DNA of 64,000 nt from Cellulomonas telluris (lineage in GTDB: Bacteria > Actinomycetota > Actinomycetes > Actinomycetales > Cellulomonadaceae): positions 248,001-312,000 of the forward strand of contig NZ_QXFN01000002.1 in assembly GCF_004886325.1 (NCBI RefSeq), read 5' to 3'. The notes below the pieces were generated by a model. The model worked only from the letters and a program-made list of their open reading frames with translations. It had not been told where the DNA came from and ran no database searches. The position numbers were made by a program, and so were the translations under genes. Within the stretch, counting starts at the first letter, position 1; every line of letters starts with the position of its first letter. Below, piece after piece: positions 35,435 to 44,796 of this stretch.

Positions 35435-36642
35435 CCCGCCCGCCGCGACGGGTGCGCCTCGATGACGCGCGCCTGGGACAGCGCCGTGTCCAGGCCGCTC
35501 GGGGAGGGGTAGCCCGGCCTGCTCGCGACGTACGCGAGCAGGGTCGCCGGACGGCGGTGGGAGCTCGCGGCGAAGTAGGTCACGTCCAGGCCGTACGCGT
35601 CCGCCGAGCGGTAGAACTGCTCGAACACGAGGTTCCACCCGCGCCCCGACGCCTCCGACTGCACGCCGCCCCGGCCGCCCGACGGCCACCCCACCTCGCC
35701 GACGACGCAGCGCACGCGCCACCGCCGGCACCAGTCGCCGAAGCGCTGCAGGTCCTCCAGCACGGCGTGGTTGCCCGCGAACGGGTCGAACGTGGCGTCG
35801 GTCGGGCCGAGGTAGAAGTGCTGGGAGTACATGACCTTGCCGAGGTGGTCCCGCACCCACGGCCCGTCGGGCGCGATGTCCGCGAGGCGTCCCCGCGCGC
35901 CCAGCATGCGCTGCACCCACACCGTCTGCTCGGCACCCTGCGCGCGGATCGCCTGCGTCGCGACCTGCGTGTACCGCTTGTACACCTCGACGCCCAGCCG
36001 CAGCTCGGTCTCGTTGAACAGGTCGTAGGCCAGCACCCGCTCGTCGCGCGCGAAGCGGCGGGCGATCGTCCCCCAGACCCGGCGGACGTCGTCCTCGGTG
36101 ATGCCCGACCCGCACGTCAGCGACCCGGGCGTTGCCTGCCAGTCCGGGTAGCTGCACGCGTTGTGCAGGTCGATCACCGTGCGGATCCCCGCGCGCGCGG
36201 CCCGCGCCACCTGCGTCTCGACGACGTCCAGGTACTCCTGCGAGACGGGCCGGTCGAGGCCCGCCCGCGGCCCGCCCCGCGACGGGACCGGCTGCAGCTG
36301 ACCCCACGCCACCGGCAGCCGGACGACGTCCACGCCGCGGCCCGCCAGGAAGTCGTAGCTGCGCTGGCTCTCGCCGACCGCCCCCGGCCCGCGGGACCCG
36401 CCGAAGATCAGGCTGTACACGTTGACGCCGCGCAGGTACCGGTGGCCGTCCAGGTAGGACCCGTCGCCCCACCGCTGCTCGCCCGTGGCGCGGCGCTGGG
36501 CCGGCACGTTGCCGCTCGACGGGTCGGCCGCGCTCGCGGGCACCGCGAGCGGGCCGACGAGCGCGAGGACCGCCGCGAGCACCACCAGCGCCCGGCGCCC
36601 GCGTGCCCGGGCGTCGCGCACGCCCGTCGTCCGCCCGCTCAC
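35431..36642 (-). CDS. Secreted GH5-type glycoside hydrolase
   Basis: 403 residues from a GTG after AGGAGGT. A Sec signal (about 12-39, ending PASAAD) leads to a (beta/alpha)8 domain: the acid/base is E211 in YDLFNETEL and the likely nucleophile E316 in VVGEVGWPSGG, with HLRGVNV-like RYLRGVNVYSL and VVRLPVAWGQL near the front. A glucanase or mannanase cannot be told apart. In polymer operons such enzymes trim or regulate the polymer, as cellulase does in cellulose operons. GTGA overlap with the pyruvyl transferase gene. Confidence 0.84.
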   Translation of the reverse strand: MSGRTTGVRDARARGRRALVVLAAVLALVGPLAVPASAADPSSGNVPAQRRATGEQRWGDGSYLDGHRYLRGVNVYSLIFGGSRGPGAVGESQRSYDFLAGRGVDVVRLPVAWGQLQPVPSRGGPRAGLDRPVSQEYLDVVETQVARAARAGIRTVIDLHNACSYPDWQATPGSLTCGSGITEDDVRRVWGTIARRFARDERVLAYDLFNETELRLGVEVYKRYTQVATQAIRAQGAEQTVWVQRMLGARGRLADIAPDGPWVRDHLGKVMYSQHFYLGPTDATFDPFAGNHAVLEDLQRFGDWCRRWRVRCVVGEVGWPSGGRGGVQSEASGRGWNLVFEQFYRSADAYGLDVTYFAASSHRRPATLLAYVASRPGYPSPSGLDTALSQARVIEAHPSRRAG

Positions 36643-37757
36643 CGCGCGACCTCCTGCGGCGCCCGGTGGGCGGGAGCGGCACCGGCGGCCGCGTGCAGCG
36701 CGTCGGCGAGCCGCTCGAGGCGCTCGCGGGCCGTCACCACCGCGCGCATCACCTGCGGGCGCCGCGCCAGCACGGCGGCCAGGCTGGCGCTCACCTCCTG
36801 CGCGCCGGAGAGGTCCCGGGGGACGCACGTGCCGGCGATCCCCGCCCCCTCGAGGGTGCGCGCGACCTTGTCCGGGGTCGCGTCGGGGTGCGGCGCGCCC
36901 GTCAGCCCGACGGGCAGCGCCCCCTCCGTCGCGCCGATGACCACGGCGTGCAGCCGGTCCGCCAGCACGAAGCGCGACCGGCGGTACACGGCCCGCAGCC
37001 GCTCCTCCTGGGTGGGGTGGTCGTCCCCGGTGAAGGTCACGCACTCGGCGCCCAGGCGAGCGGCGAGCACCTCGGCCCCGTCGTTGTCGCGCGCGACGGG
37101 CACGACGACCACCGGCTGCAGCCCGAGGGCGTCCGCGACCGCGCGCAGCCGGCCGGCCCACGCGTCGTCCGGCGGCCGGTGCCCACGCCCGGCGCCGTCG
37201 TGCCGCAGCGCGACCGCGAGGAGCGGCCGCTCGTCCACGTCGTCCGTGAGCAGCGCCGCCGAGGGGGCACCGAGCGCGAACGCCCAGTCCGGTGCGACCG
37301 TGCCGACGCCCATGAGGTCGCGGCTGTACACGTCCCGCCACGTCACGACGCCGCAGGTGCGCAGGACGGACGCGATCGGCCCGCGCCAGCCCCCGGGTTC
37401 GCGCACCCCGACCCCGGTGTGCACCGCGGTGCCGCCGCGCAGGCGGTTCGCCAGCAGCAGCGGCGCGAGCCGCAGGTGGCGGCGCCCGTACGGGCCGGTC
37501 AGGCGGGTCTCGCCGCTGTCGAACGCGTACACCGCGCCCCGCAGCAGGGCCGAGGCGACCGTGCGGTGCCACGTGCGGGGGTCGCGGTGCAGCACGTCGT
37601 CGTCGTGGGGCGCGAGCCCGCGCACGTACCCGTCGGGCTTGTCCCCGACGAGGACGTGCAGGCGCCCGAGCGGCCTGAGCACGTCCAGGTACGCGCGACG
37701 CAGCACCGTGTCGCCGACGTTGTCGTGCTGGCCGGCGAGCGACGCGAGCACCTCCAT
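36639..37757 (-). CDS. Polysaccharide pyruvyl transferase family protein 2
   Basis: 372 residues. SLAGQHDNVGDTVLRRAYLDVL and DHPTQEERLRAVYRRSRFVLADRLHAVVIGATEGALPVGL match the first pyruvyl transferase (29477-30607), so the operon has two paralogues. The ATG at 37757 has GGAGGGG upstream and aligns with the paralogue; an upstream ATG at 37826, coupled by ATGA to the preceding gene, would add 23 poorly conserved residues and is a real alternative. Probably modifies a different sugar from its paralogue. Confidence 0.85.
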   Translation of the reverse strand: MEVLASLAGQHDNVGDTVLRRAYLDVLRPLGRLHVLVGDKPDGYVRGLAPHDDDVLHRDPRTWHRTVASALLRGAVYAFDSGETRLTGPYGRRHLRLAPLLLANRLRGGTAVHTGVGVREPGGWRGPIASVLRTCGVVTWRDVYSRDLMGVGTVAPDWAFALGAPSAALLTDDVDERPLLAVALRHDGAGRGHRPPDDAWAGRLRAVADALGLQPVVVVPVARDNDGAEVLAARLGAECVTFTGDDHPTQEERLRAVYRRSRFVLADRLHAVVIGATEGALPVGLTGAPHPDATPDKVARTLEGAGIAGTCVPRDLSGAQEVSASLAAVLARRPQVMRAVVTARERLERLADALHAAAGAAPAHRAPQEVAR

Positions 37758-37822
37758 CGCGGACCCCTCCCTGTCGTCCGTCCGGCGGGGGTCGCCGGTC
37801 CGGGGTCGTGCGTCCGTGCGGG

Positions 37823-38782
37823 TCATCGCTCCGCCAGCGCGAGCAGCGCGCGGTGCGCGGGCAGCGAGCAGCGGGCCGTCAGGGCCAGCGCGAGGCGGCG
37901 GGCGTCGCCGCGCGCCGCGAGCAGCCGCAGCTGCCGGGGGCCGAGCTCGCGGCGCAGGGCGCGCAGGCGCGCCTCCTGGCCGTCCGGCTGCGAGCGCACG
38001 AGGTCCTTGACGGCGGACAGCGTGATGTAGCGGCACCGGAAGTAGTCGTGGTCGGGATCACCGGGGCCGATGCCGCGGGTCCGCGCGGCCGCCGACACCG
38101 CCGCGCCGACCACGTCCAGGGACTCCGCCCGGCTGCGCGGCGTCGTGACGACCGAGCCCGGACGGATCCGGTACTCGTACACGAGCTCGGGGACGCACAC
38201 GGCGCTGCGGGCGCGGGCGAGGGCGCCGGCGACGAGGGCCAGGTCGGAGTGGACGCGCGCCGGCACGAACGGTCCCGGGGCGAGGACCTCGCGGCGGAAC
38301 AGCTTGTTCCACAGGTGCCCCGTGATCTCGCCGCGCAGCAGCGCGCGCAGCGGCGCGTCGCCGTCGAGCCGACCCGGCGCGGGTACCGGCACCGGGCGCC
38401 GCGTCCCCCCGGTGCGGACGACGTCGGCCCGGCCGACCACCACGTCGGCGCCCGCGGAGCGGGCCGCGGCCAGGAGGGTCGCGGCGGCGTCGGGCGGGAC
38501 GACGTCGTCGGCGTCGACGAGCCACAGGTGCTCCCCGCGCGCGGCGGCGACGGCCGCCGCGCGGGCCTGCGACACGCCGCGGTTCTCCCCGAGCTCGAGG
38601 ACGCGCACGCGCGGGTCCCGGGCGGCGACGGCACGGCAGGCGGCGGCGGTGCCGTCGGTCGACCCGTCGTCCACCACGACGACCTCCAGGTCGTCGAGGG
38701 TCTGCCCGGTCAGGCGCTCCAGCGTCGCGGTGACGAACGCCTCGGCCTGGTAGACGGGCAGGACCACGGACACGGCGGTCAT
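37823..38782 (-). CDS. Glycosyltransferase family 2
   Basis: 319 residues, GT-A fold. MTAVSVVLPVYQAEAFVTATLERL opens the fold, VVVVDDGSTDGT binds the nucleotide, and LWLVDADDVVPPDA carries the DXD metal motif. Helical C-terminal third. Adds one sugar to the repeat unit; specificity unknown. ATGA overlap with the esterase gene upstream. Confidence 0.9.
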   Translation of the reverse strand: MTAVSVVLPVYQAEAFVTATLERLTGQTLDDLEVVVVDDGSTDGTAAACRAVAARDPRVRVLELGENRGVSQARAAAVAAARGEHLWLVDADDVVPPDAAATLLAAARSAGADVVVGRADVVRTGGTRRPVPVPAPGRLDGDAPLRALLRGEITGHLWNKLFRREVLAPGPFVPARVHSDLALVAGALARARSAVCVPELVYEYRIRPGSVVTTPRSRAESLDVVGAAVSAAARTRGIGPGDPDHDYFRCRYITLSAVKDLVRSQPDGQEARLRALRRELGPRQLRLLAARGDARRLALALTARCSLPAHRALLALAER

Positions 38783-39738
38783 CCGGCGGCCCCCGCGGTC
38801 GGCGCGGCGGGCGTCGCGGCCGTCCCGACCACTGCCAGGTGCGTGTCGAGGAACTCGAGGACGGTCCGCCACACGGCGTCGTCGAGCAGCTCGGCACCGT
38901 GGGCCTCGCCCTCGACCGTCACGAGCTCGTGCGGCACCCCCGCCGCGGCGAGGGCGTCGGCCATCGCCTGCGCGTGGCCCACGGGGATCATCTCCGCCGT
39001 CCCGTTGACCAGCAGCGCGGGGCTGGCGGCGGGGGCCACCGCGAGGGCCGGCGACGCCGGGGCGCCGGTCGCGCACGTCTCCGGCGCGTCGCAGCCGAGG
39101 TAGGCCAGCGCCGACTCGACCTCCGTGGCGGCCGGCGTCCCCAGGGCCAGCCCGTCGGCGGTCAGCAGCGTCGCCGCGGACAGCGCGACGACCGCGCGCA
39201 CCCCGGTCTCGGTCGCGGGCCGGGCGGCGGCCGTGAGGGCGAGGGTGGCACCGGCCGACGTCCCCAGGAGGGCGACGCGGTCCGGGTCGACGCCCAGCGA
39301 CTCCTGCTGCTCGGGCGCGCGCAGCCACGCGACCGCCGTCCGCACGTCGTCGACGGGAGCGGGGTAGGTGCTCTCCGGGGCCAGGCGGTAGCTGATCGTC
39401 AGCGCCGCCACGCCGTGGTCCTGCAGCCGGCGCGCCATCGCGACCATGCCGCCGGTGTCCTTCGCGCCGCCGACGAACCCGCCCCCGTGCACCAGCACGA
39501 CCGCGGGCACCGGCTCGCCCCGGCGCATCGGCAGGTACGCGTCGAGGGTGAGCCGCGCGCCGTCGGGCGCGGCGTAGGGCAGGTCGCGGCGGATCGCCGG
39601 CGGCTGCACGCTCGACTCGATGGTCCGCGGCGGTGCTGCGGGCTCGTCGGCGCCGCACCCGGCGAGGGTCAGCAGGACGGCCGCCGCGAGGGCGCCCGTG
39701 GCGGCGTGCACCGTCCGGTGCGCGGGGCGAGAGGTCAT
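38779..39738 (-). CDS. Alpha/beta hydrolase lipoprotein (acetyl-esterase type)
   Basis: 319 residues with a lipoprotein signal ending LTLAGC (C28). HGGGFVGG is the oxyanion loop of the hormone-sensitive-lipase/BD-FAE class; the nucleophile is in LLGTSAGATLAL and the His in VEGEAHGAEL. Outside the membrane it could remove acyl groups placed by the neighbouring acyltransferase. ATGA overlaps on both sides. Confidence 0.87.
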   Translation of the reverse strand: MTSRPAHRTVHAATGALAAAVLLTLAGCGADEPAAPPRTIESSVQPPAIRRDLPYAAPDGARLTLDAYLPMRRGEPVPAVVLVHGGGFVGGAKDTGGMVAMARRLQDHGVAALTISYRLAPESTYPAPVDDVRTAVAWLRAPEQQESLGVDPDRVALLGTSAGATLALTAAARPATETGVRAVVALSAATLLTADGLALGTPAATEVESALAYLGCDAPETCATGAPASPALAVAPAASPALLVNGTAEMIPVGHAQAMADALAAAGVPHELVTVEGEAHGAELLDDAVWRTVLEFLDTHLAVVGTAATPAAPTAGAAG

Positions 39739-41027
39739 GGCATCTCCCGGAGGGGCCCGGAGGCGGGGCGGGTGCTGACGCGGCCGGCGGCGTCCGGGGG
39801 TGCGACGGGGGCCGGATCCGCGGACGCGTCGGGCGGGTCGGACGTGCCGGGCACGGCCGTGGCGGCGGAGACGGTCGTGGCGGCGACCACCGGGGACGCG
39901 AGCCGATCGGGCGGCGTCGACCCGGCGGGCGCCGCAGGCAGGGGACCGGCGACGTCGGGCGCGAGCGGGTCGGCGACCGCCGCCCGGGTGCGGACGAGCG
40001 CGAGCGGCGGCTGGAACAGCCGCCAGCCCGCGGGGACCACCCGCGCGACGGGCAGCGCCACGGCGAGCGCGGCGGCCGCGACGAGCAGGACCACCGGCAG
40101 CCCCCGCGGCGGCACCGCGCGCAGCGCGTCCACCTGGCGCACCGCGATCGTCAGCAGGGCGACGGGGTACAGGTGCAGGAGGTACAGCGGGAGGCTCTGC
40201 CGGCCGAGGGCTGCGAGCCAGCGCGTCCCCGGCCGGGGACCCACGACGGCCGCGAGCCGCAGCACCGCCAGCACCACGACCAGCTGCCCGGCGAGCACGG
40301 CGCCCGGTACCCGGCGCAGCAGCGGCAGGGCGGCGAGCGCCACCATGACGACCACCGCGAGCGCAGCCCACGCGACGGCACGCCGGGGCGTCGCACGCTC
40401 GACCAGCCGCTGCACGAGCGGGCCGGCGTGCACGCCGACCGCGAACGCGAACGCGTACTCCAGCGTCCGGTCGATGCTCTCGGCACCGGTCGAGACGAGG
40501 CCCGACGCGACCAGCCCGCTCACCACGCCGGTCCCCACCAGGTACGCGCGGGGCCGGCGGCGGAACAGCCACGTCACGGCCGTGACGACGGCCGTGGCCC
40601 AGAGGAACCAGTAGACGCTCGTGGGCACGAGCGGCGCGAGCAGCAGGAGCGTCCAGTCGCGCCCGGAGTCGGGCGGCCCGTCGGTGCGCACGCCCGGCAG
40701 CGCCGAGAAGAACGCGAACCGCACGAGCGACCAGACGACGTACAGGTACAGGAACGGCAGGACCCGCCGGCGCCACACGAGCGCCCACGGCGACGTGCGC
40801 AGCCGGCGCTGCAGCAGCCCGGCGAGCAGGAAGAACGCGGGCATCGGGTAGAGCTCGAGCGCGGCCCGCGCGCGGCCCAGCGGCTCCGCGACCCCCTCCG
40901 CCTCGAGGAACAGCTGTGCGTGGTAGGCGACGACCATGACGATCGCCACCCCCTTGGCGAGGTCGATCCACGCCCGGCGCGTCGTGGTCCGCGGCCCGGT
41001 CCGCGCGGTCGGCTCAGCGGAGGCCAC
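39735..41027 (-). CDS. Acyltransferase 3 family membrane protein
   Basis: 430 residues from a GTG. About ten membrane segments; the catalytic His lies in VMVVAYHAQLF and the opening RRAWIDLAKGVAIVMVV is typical of OatA/NodX-type O-acyltransferases. The last 80 residues are an Ala/Pro-rich tail. Adds acyl groups, usually acetyl, to polymer sugars. Start overlaps the upstream stop by 14 bases. Confidence 0.88.
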   Translation of the reverse strand: MASAEPTARTGPRTTTRRAWIDLAKGVAIVMVVAYHAQLFLEAEGVAEPLGRARAALELYPMPAFFLLAGLLQRRLRTSPWALVWRRRVLPFLYLYVVWSLVRFAFFSALPGVRTDGPPDSGRDWTLLLLAPLVPTSVYWFLWATAVVTAVTWLFRRRPRAYLVGTGVVSGLVASGLVSTGAESIDRTLEYAFAFAVGVHAGPLVQRLVERATPRRAVAWAALAVVVMVALAALPLLRRVPGAVLAGQLVVVLAVLRLAAVVGPRPGTRWLAALGRQSLPLYLLHLYPVALLTIAVRQVDALRAVPPRGLPVVLLVAAAALAVALPVARVVPAGWRLFQPPLALVRTRAAVADPLAPDVAGPLPAAPAGSTPPDRLASPVVAATTVSAATAVPGTSDPPDASADPAPVAPPDAAGRVSTRPASGPLREMP

Positions 41028-41949
41028 GGGCCTTCTCCGACATCCACGCCTCCCACCAGCGGCGGAAGTAGAGGGGCACCTCGTCGGCGACGAACCGGGG
41101 GGTCGTGTGGCCGAGGGTGTGGGTGCGGCGCGTCACCTCCGCGGCCGTCGGCCGGGCCCGCTCGTAGAACGGGATGGCGTGCACGGCCGCCGGCGTGACG
41201 AGGTCGAGGGTCGTGGTGTGGACGATCCGGATCCGGTCGCCCGCCCACGCGCTGCTCGGGTGCCGCGCCGGGTTGGTGCGGTCGACCGCCGCCGTCGAGT
41301 ACCCGTAGGCGGGCCCGATCTCGGTGCGCCCGCCCAGCTCGTACGCCCGGCGCACGTCCCAGAGCGCGTTGACGAAGTACAGGCCCACGATGTCGGGCAG
41401 CAGCTTCGCGCCGAGGACCTCGGCCGCCAGCGCGCCCCCGCCGGACGTCGCCCGCAGGAAGTTGGCGCCGACCTTGCACAGCGACGAGACGTACTCCCAG
41501 CCGTCCGCCTGCACCCGCATGGCGTACGGCCCGGCGTACCCGTTCCCGCCCGCGTCCTGGCAGATGCAGACGACGCCGCGGTCGACGAGCTGGCGCATCT
41601 CGTACCCGAACCCGTTGAGCAGGGCCTCGTGGCTCGAGCCGGAGCCGTGGTAGAACCACGCGACCCCGACCGCGGTGCGCGACCCGGGGACGACCGAGCG
41701 GGGGACGGCGATCCAGGCGCGGTCGCCGCGGATGTCCACCTCCACGGCGTCGTACACGGTGCCCCGGGCGGTCACCTGCCCCTGCAGGCGGCGGACCTCG
41801 CCGGGCAGCCGGGGCAGCGGGGCGCCCGCGGCGGGCGGGGCGGCCGCCAGGCCGGCGGCGCCGAGGGCGACCGTGGCCGAGGCGGCGAGGAACCCGCGCC
41901 GGCTCACGCCGGACCGGCTCGGGCGGGACGTGCGGGTGGCGTCGTCCAT
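41014..41949 (-). CDS. Tat-exported alpha/beta hydrolase
   Basis: 311 residues with a twin-arginine signal SRRGFLAASATVALGAAG, cleaved near residue 43. WFYHGSGSSHEAL looks like the oxyanion loop and ATSGGGALA like the nucleophile elbow, an AxSxG rather than GxSxG variant. TLGHTTPRFVADEVPLYFRRW may hold the catalytic His. A second exported esterase candidate in the locus. ATG after AGGAG. Confidence 0.75.
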   Translation of the reverse strand: MDDATRTSRPSRSGVSRRGFLAASATVALGAAGLAAAPPAAGAPLPRLPGEVRRLQGQVTARGTVYDAVEVDIRGDRAWIAVPRSVVPGSRTAVGVAWFYHGSGSSHEALLNGFGYEMRQLVDRGVVCICQDAGGNGYAGPYAMRVQADGWEYVSSLCKVGANFLRATSGGGALAAEVLGAKLLPDIVGLYFVNALWDVRRAYELGGRTEIGPAYGYSTAAVDRTNPARHPSSAWAGDRIRIVHTTTLDLVTPAAVHAIPFYERARPTAAEVTRRTHTLGHTTPRFVADEVPLYFRRWWEAWMSEKARGLR

Positions 41950-42017
41950 CGGTGCTCCTGCGGTCGGGCCGGGCAGCGGCGGCACCGGCGGCCTGCTGCA
42001 TGCGGGGCGGGTGGGGT

Positions 42018-43562
42018 TCACGGGGCTGCCCTGACGTCGGCGGAGGCGTCGGCGGAGGGGTGGGCGGCACGCGCGGCCGACGGGTCGGCGGGGCGCGCGG
42101 GCGGGCGCGCACGCAGGTACCGGGGGAGTCCCGCGACGGTGCGCAGGTCGCGGCGGTAGGCGGGTACGACGAGTGCGGCGACCGCGAGCGCCAGCACGAG
42201 CGCGACCGCGCCGAGCAGCAGCGCGTCCCAGGTGGCTCCCGGTCCGAGCCCACGGGTCGCCGCCCAGCTCACGCCCAGCGCCCAGCCGTGCACGAGCACC
42301 GTGCGCGCGCCGTTGCGCAGGATCGCGCCGACGGGCGCGTCGCTGACGCGGCGCAGCCACCACAGGTTCGCGGGCCACTGGAGCAGCACGCCCAGCGACC
42401 ACCCCCAGGCGACGCCGTACAGGCCCCACTGCGATCCCACCAGGACGCACAGCACCTGCACGGGCGCCGTGACGAGCTGGAGCCGCAGGTGCTCACGGGT
42501 CAGGCCGAGCGAGAGGTAGACCCAGTAGCAGGCGTAGCCGGCCATGACGAAGAACCCGCCGAGGGTCAGCACCTGGAAGATCCCGGCCGTCTGCGCCCAG
42601 CGCGGGCCGAGGGCGACGAGCACGAGGGCGGGCGCCTGCGCGGCGGCGAACGCGAGCAGCGTCGTGACGAGGTCGAGCATCGCGGTCTGCCCGGTGAGCA
42701 GGAACTGCCGGTACCGCACGGGCTGGTCCTGCAGGCGGGCGAGCACGGGCAGGGCGACGCGCGTCATCGGGGCGTTCACCTGGTGCAGCGGCAGCACGAG
42801 CAGCTGGTAGGCGCGGTTGTACAGGCCGAGCGGGCCGGCGCCGAGCGTCGAGCCGATGACGACGGTGTCGACGTGGTTGCCCACGTAGCCGAGCATCTGC
42901 CCGCCCACGAGGTTCGCGCCGAACCGCACGAACGGGCGCACCGACTCCCCGCGCACCCAGCGGCCCGGCAGCCACCGGGCGACGGCGAGCAGCAGCACGA
43001 GCTGGGCGACCAGCTGCACGAGCTGCTGCGCGACGAGCGCGGTGTACCCGGCGCCGCCGAGCGCGAGCAGGACCGCCGTGACGAGCCCGGTGACCTGCCC
43101 GGCGACCTCGACGCCGGTCAGCGCGGCGAAGCGCAGCGTGCGGTTGAGGTCCGCCTTGTACTGCGCCATGAGCCCGTTGAGGACGAACGTGAGCGAGAGC
43201 CACGCCGCGACGCCCTGCAGCCGCGGGTCCCCGTAGAAGCCGCCCACGAGCGGCGACGCGGCGAGCACGAGGACGCCCAGCGCGGCGCCGATGCCGCTGC
43301 TGAGCCAGAACAGGTTGGTGCGCTGCCCGGTCGTCAGGTCCGGGGTGCGGACGGCGGCGTTCGTGAGCCCGAAGTCGCGCACCACGTCGGCCACCCCGGT
43401 GAACGCCACGACCATCGCCAGGAGGCCGTAGTCCTCCGGCTCGAGCAGCCGCGCGAGGACGACGACGCCCGTGAGCAGGACGACGGCCCGCGTGCCCTGC
43501 CCGAGCAGCGTGACGGCGGCGCCGCGGGACGCCGACCTGCCGAGACCCACGGGGGCCGTCAC
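42018..43562 (-). CDS. Lipopolysaccharide/teichuronic-acid flippase (Wzx-like)
   Basis: 514 residues from a GTG, about twelve to fourteen membrane segments, MATE/MVF superfamily. ARLLEPEDYGLLAMVVAF and NRAYQLLVLPLHQVNAPMTRVALPVLARLQ are hallmarks of the RfbX/TuaB/WzxC branch. It would flip lipid-linked repeat units outward. The C-terminus is an Arg/Ala/Ser/Asp tail. GTGA overlap with the upstream glycosyltransferase gene. Confidence 0.88.
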   Translation of the reverse strand: MTAPVGLGRSASRGAAVTLLGQGTRAVVLLTGVVVLARLLEPEDYGLLAMVVAFTGVADVVRDFGLTNAAVRTPDLTTGQRTNLFWLSSGIGAALGVLVLAASPLVGGFYGDPRLQGVAAWLSLTFVLNGLMAQYKADLNRTLRFAALTGVEVAGQVTGLVTAVLLALGGAGYTALVAQQLVQLVAQLVLLLAVARWLPGRWVRGESVRPFVRFGANLVGGQMLGYVGNHVDTVVIGSTLGAGPLGLYNRAYQLLVLPLHQVNAPMTRVALPVLARLQDQPVRYRQFLLTGQTAMLDLVTTLLAFAAAQAPALVLVALGPRWAQTAGIFQVLTLGGFFVMAGYACYWVYLSLGLTREHLRLQLVTAPVQVLCVLVGSQWGLYGVAWGWSLGVLLQWPANLWWLRRVSDAPVGAILRNGARTVLVHGWALGVSWAATRGLGPGATWDALLLGAVALVLALAVAALVVPAYRRDLRTVAGLPRYLRARPPARPADPSAARAAHPSADASADVRAAP

Positions 43563-44614
43563 GGGCGTCCTCGTCCGACGAGCGCGAGCGCGGCGCGGTA
43601 CGCGGCGTCGTGCGCGGCGCCCACCGCGGCGCTGTCGCGGGCGGAGAGGTCCGGCGGGGCGTGCCGCGGGACGGCACGGGCCGCCGCGAGGCCCTCGCGC
43701 AGGGCCCGCTCGTCGAACGGGCCCTCGTACTGGAGCACCCAGCCGGGCCCGACCTCGGCGGCGATCGCGGCGTTGGTGGGTGACGCCGGCACCAGGCACG
43801 GGCGGTCGAGCGAGAGGGCGGCGAGGAGGATCCCCGAGTTGGTCATCTCCCGGTACGGCAGGACCACCAGCTCGGCCGACGTCACGTGCTGCACGAACGT
43901 CGCGTCGGGCACGAACCGCAGGTCGAGCGTGACCCGGTCGTCCTCGGCGGCGGCCGCGACCAGGCGCGGCGCGAGGTCCGCGGTCGGTCGCCCGGCGACC
44001 GTCAGGCGCAGGTCGGGGTCGGGCAGCGAACGGAACGCGGTGAGCAGCGCCTCCGCGCCCTTGTAGGGGCGCAGCAGCCCGACGGTGACGAGGTGCCCGC
44101 GCCGGGCCGCCGCGCGCCGGTGGTGCGCGAACACGTCGCGGTAGTGCCCGAGGGGCACGGGCACGGCGGGGGCGTCGCCCGGGGCGCGGGTGGCGGGGTT
44201 GAGCAGGACGTACAGCGTCGTCGCGGCGTCGACGGCCGCCAGCGCCCGTGCCTCGGCGGACGTGCCGTTCTCGTGGGGTGCGGGGTTGTGCAGCGTGCGC
44301 ACGACGGGCGTCCGGGTGCGGCGGACGCGGGCGAGCAGGGCGCGCAGCGCGACGTGCCGCGCGGCGCGGCGCCACCGGGACCGGCTGCGCACGAGCTGCT
44401 CGGGCCAGTGCACGTGCAGGACGTCGTAGCGCCCGAGCAGCGCCTCGCGCCAGGAGAACGTCGCGACGTCCACGTCGCCGCCCGCGCCCGCGAGCATCTG
44501 GTCGACGTACCGCGTCGTCCCGTCCGGCGGCGCCAGGCAGTGCAGGACCCGCAGCCGGCTGCCGTCGCGCGCGCTCGCCGGCGCCGCCGTCGCCGACGCA
44601 CGTGCTTCCCCCAT
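43559..44614 (-). CDS. Glycosyltransferase, GT-B type (first gene of the locus)
   Basis: 351 residues. GT-B features: TPVVRTLHNPAPHENGT in the N-terminal half; VGLLRPYKGAEALLTAF and VVLPYREMTNSGILLAALSLDRPCLVPASP in the C-terminal half. HENG/NSG style resembles GT4-type enzymes of surface polymers. A longer in-frame opening begins at 44815 but would overlap the promoter. First gene of the minus-strand locus; -10 box TATGCT lies 86-91 bases upstream. Confidence 0.84.
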   Translation of the reverse strand: MGEARASATAAPASARDGSRLRVLHCLAPPDGTTRYVDQMLAGAGGDVDVATFSWREALLGRYDVLHVHWPEQLVRSRSRWRRAARHVALRALLARVRRTRTPVVRTLHNPAPHENGTSAEARALAAVDAATTLYVLLNPATRAPGDAPAVPVPLGHYRDVFAHHRRAAARRGHLVTVGLLRPYKGAEALLTAFRSLPDPDLRLTVAGRPTADLAPRLVAAAAEDDRVTLDLRFVPDATFVQHVTSAELVVLPYREMTNSGILLAALSLDRPCLVPASPTNAAIAAEVGPGWVLQYEGPFDERALREGLAAARAVPRHAPPDLSARDSAAVGAAHDAAYRAALALVGRGRP

Positions 44615-44699
44615 GCCTGCCCCCCGGGGTCGGACGGCTCCCCTGCGTGTCGTGCCGCGGGGCCCGCGGCGGACGTGCCGCACCGTCGTTGCCTCGTCG

Positions 44700-44721
44700 A
44701 GCATAGGGCCCGGAATGTCCG
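44700..44721 (-). promoter_or_regulatory. Probable promoter of the polysaccharide operon
   Basis: On the minus strand TATGCT (44700-44705) is a good -10 box, preceded by CGGACATTCCG (44711-44721), an imperfect palindrome in the place of the -35 element. Related GGACA/TGTCC palindromes precede the LCP and second-cluster genes (55600, 57715). The M20 gene diverges from the same gap. Confidence 0.4.
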
Positions 44722-44796
44722 TTACTGCACCCTTTGCGTGAACAGGATGTTGCGGGCCGTGTGCGAGGGTGGACGTGCGACGAGGGAGGGGACGAC

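Noticed and set aside
41014-41949. Loss of the nucleophile in the Tat-exported alpha/beta hydrolase
   Set aside because: The expected GxSxG is AxSxG (ATSGG), a known working variant, so inactivation is not supported.
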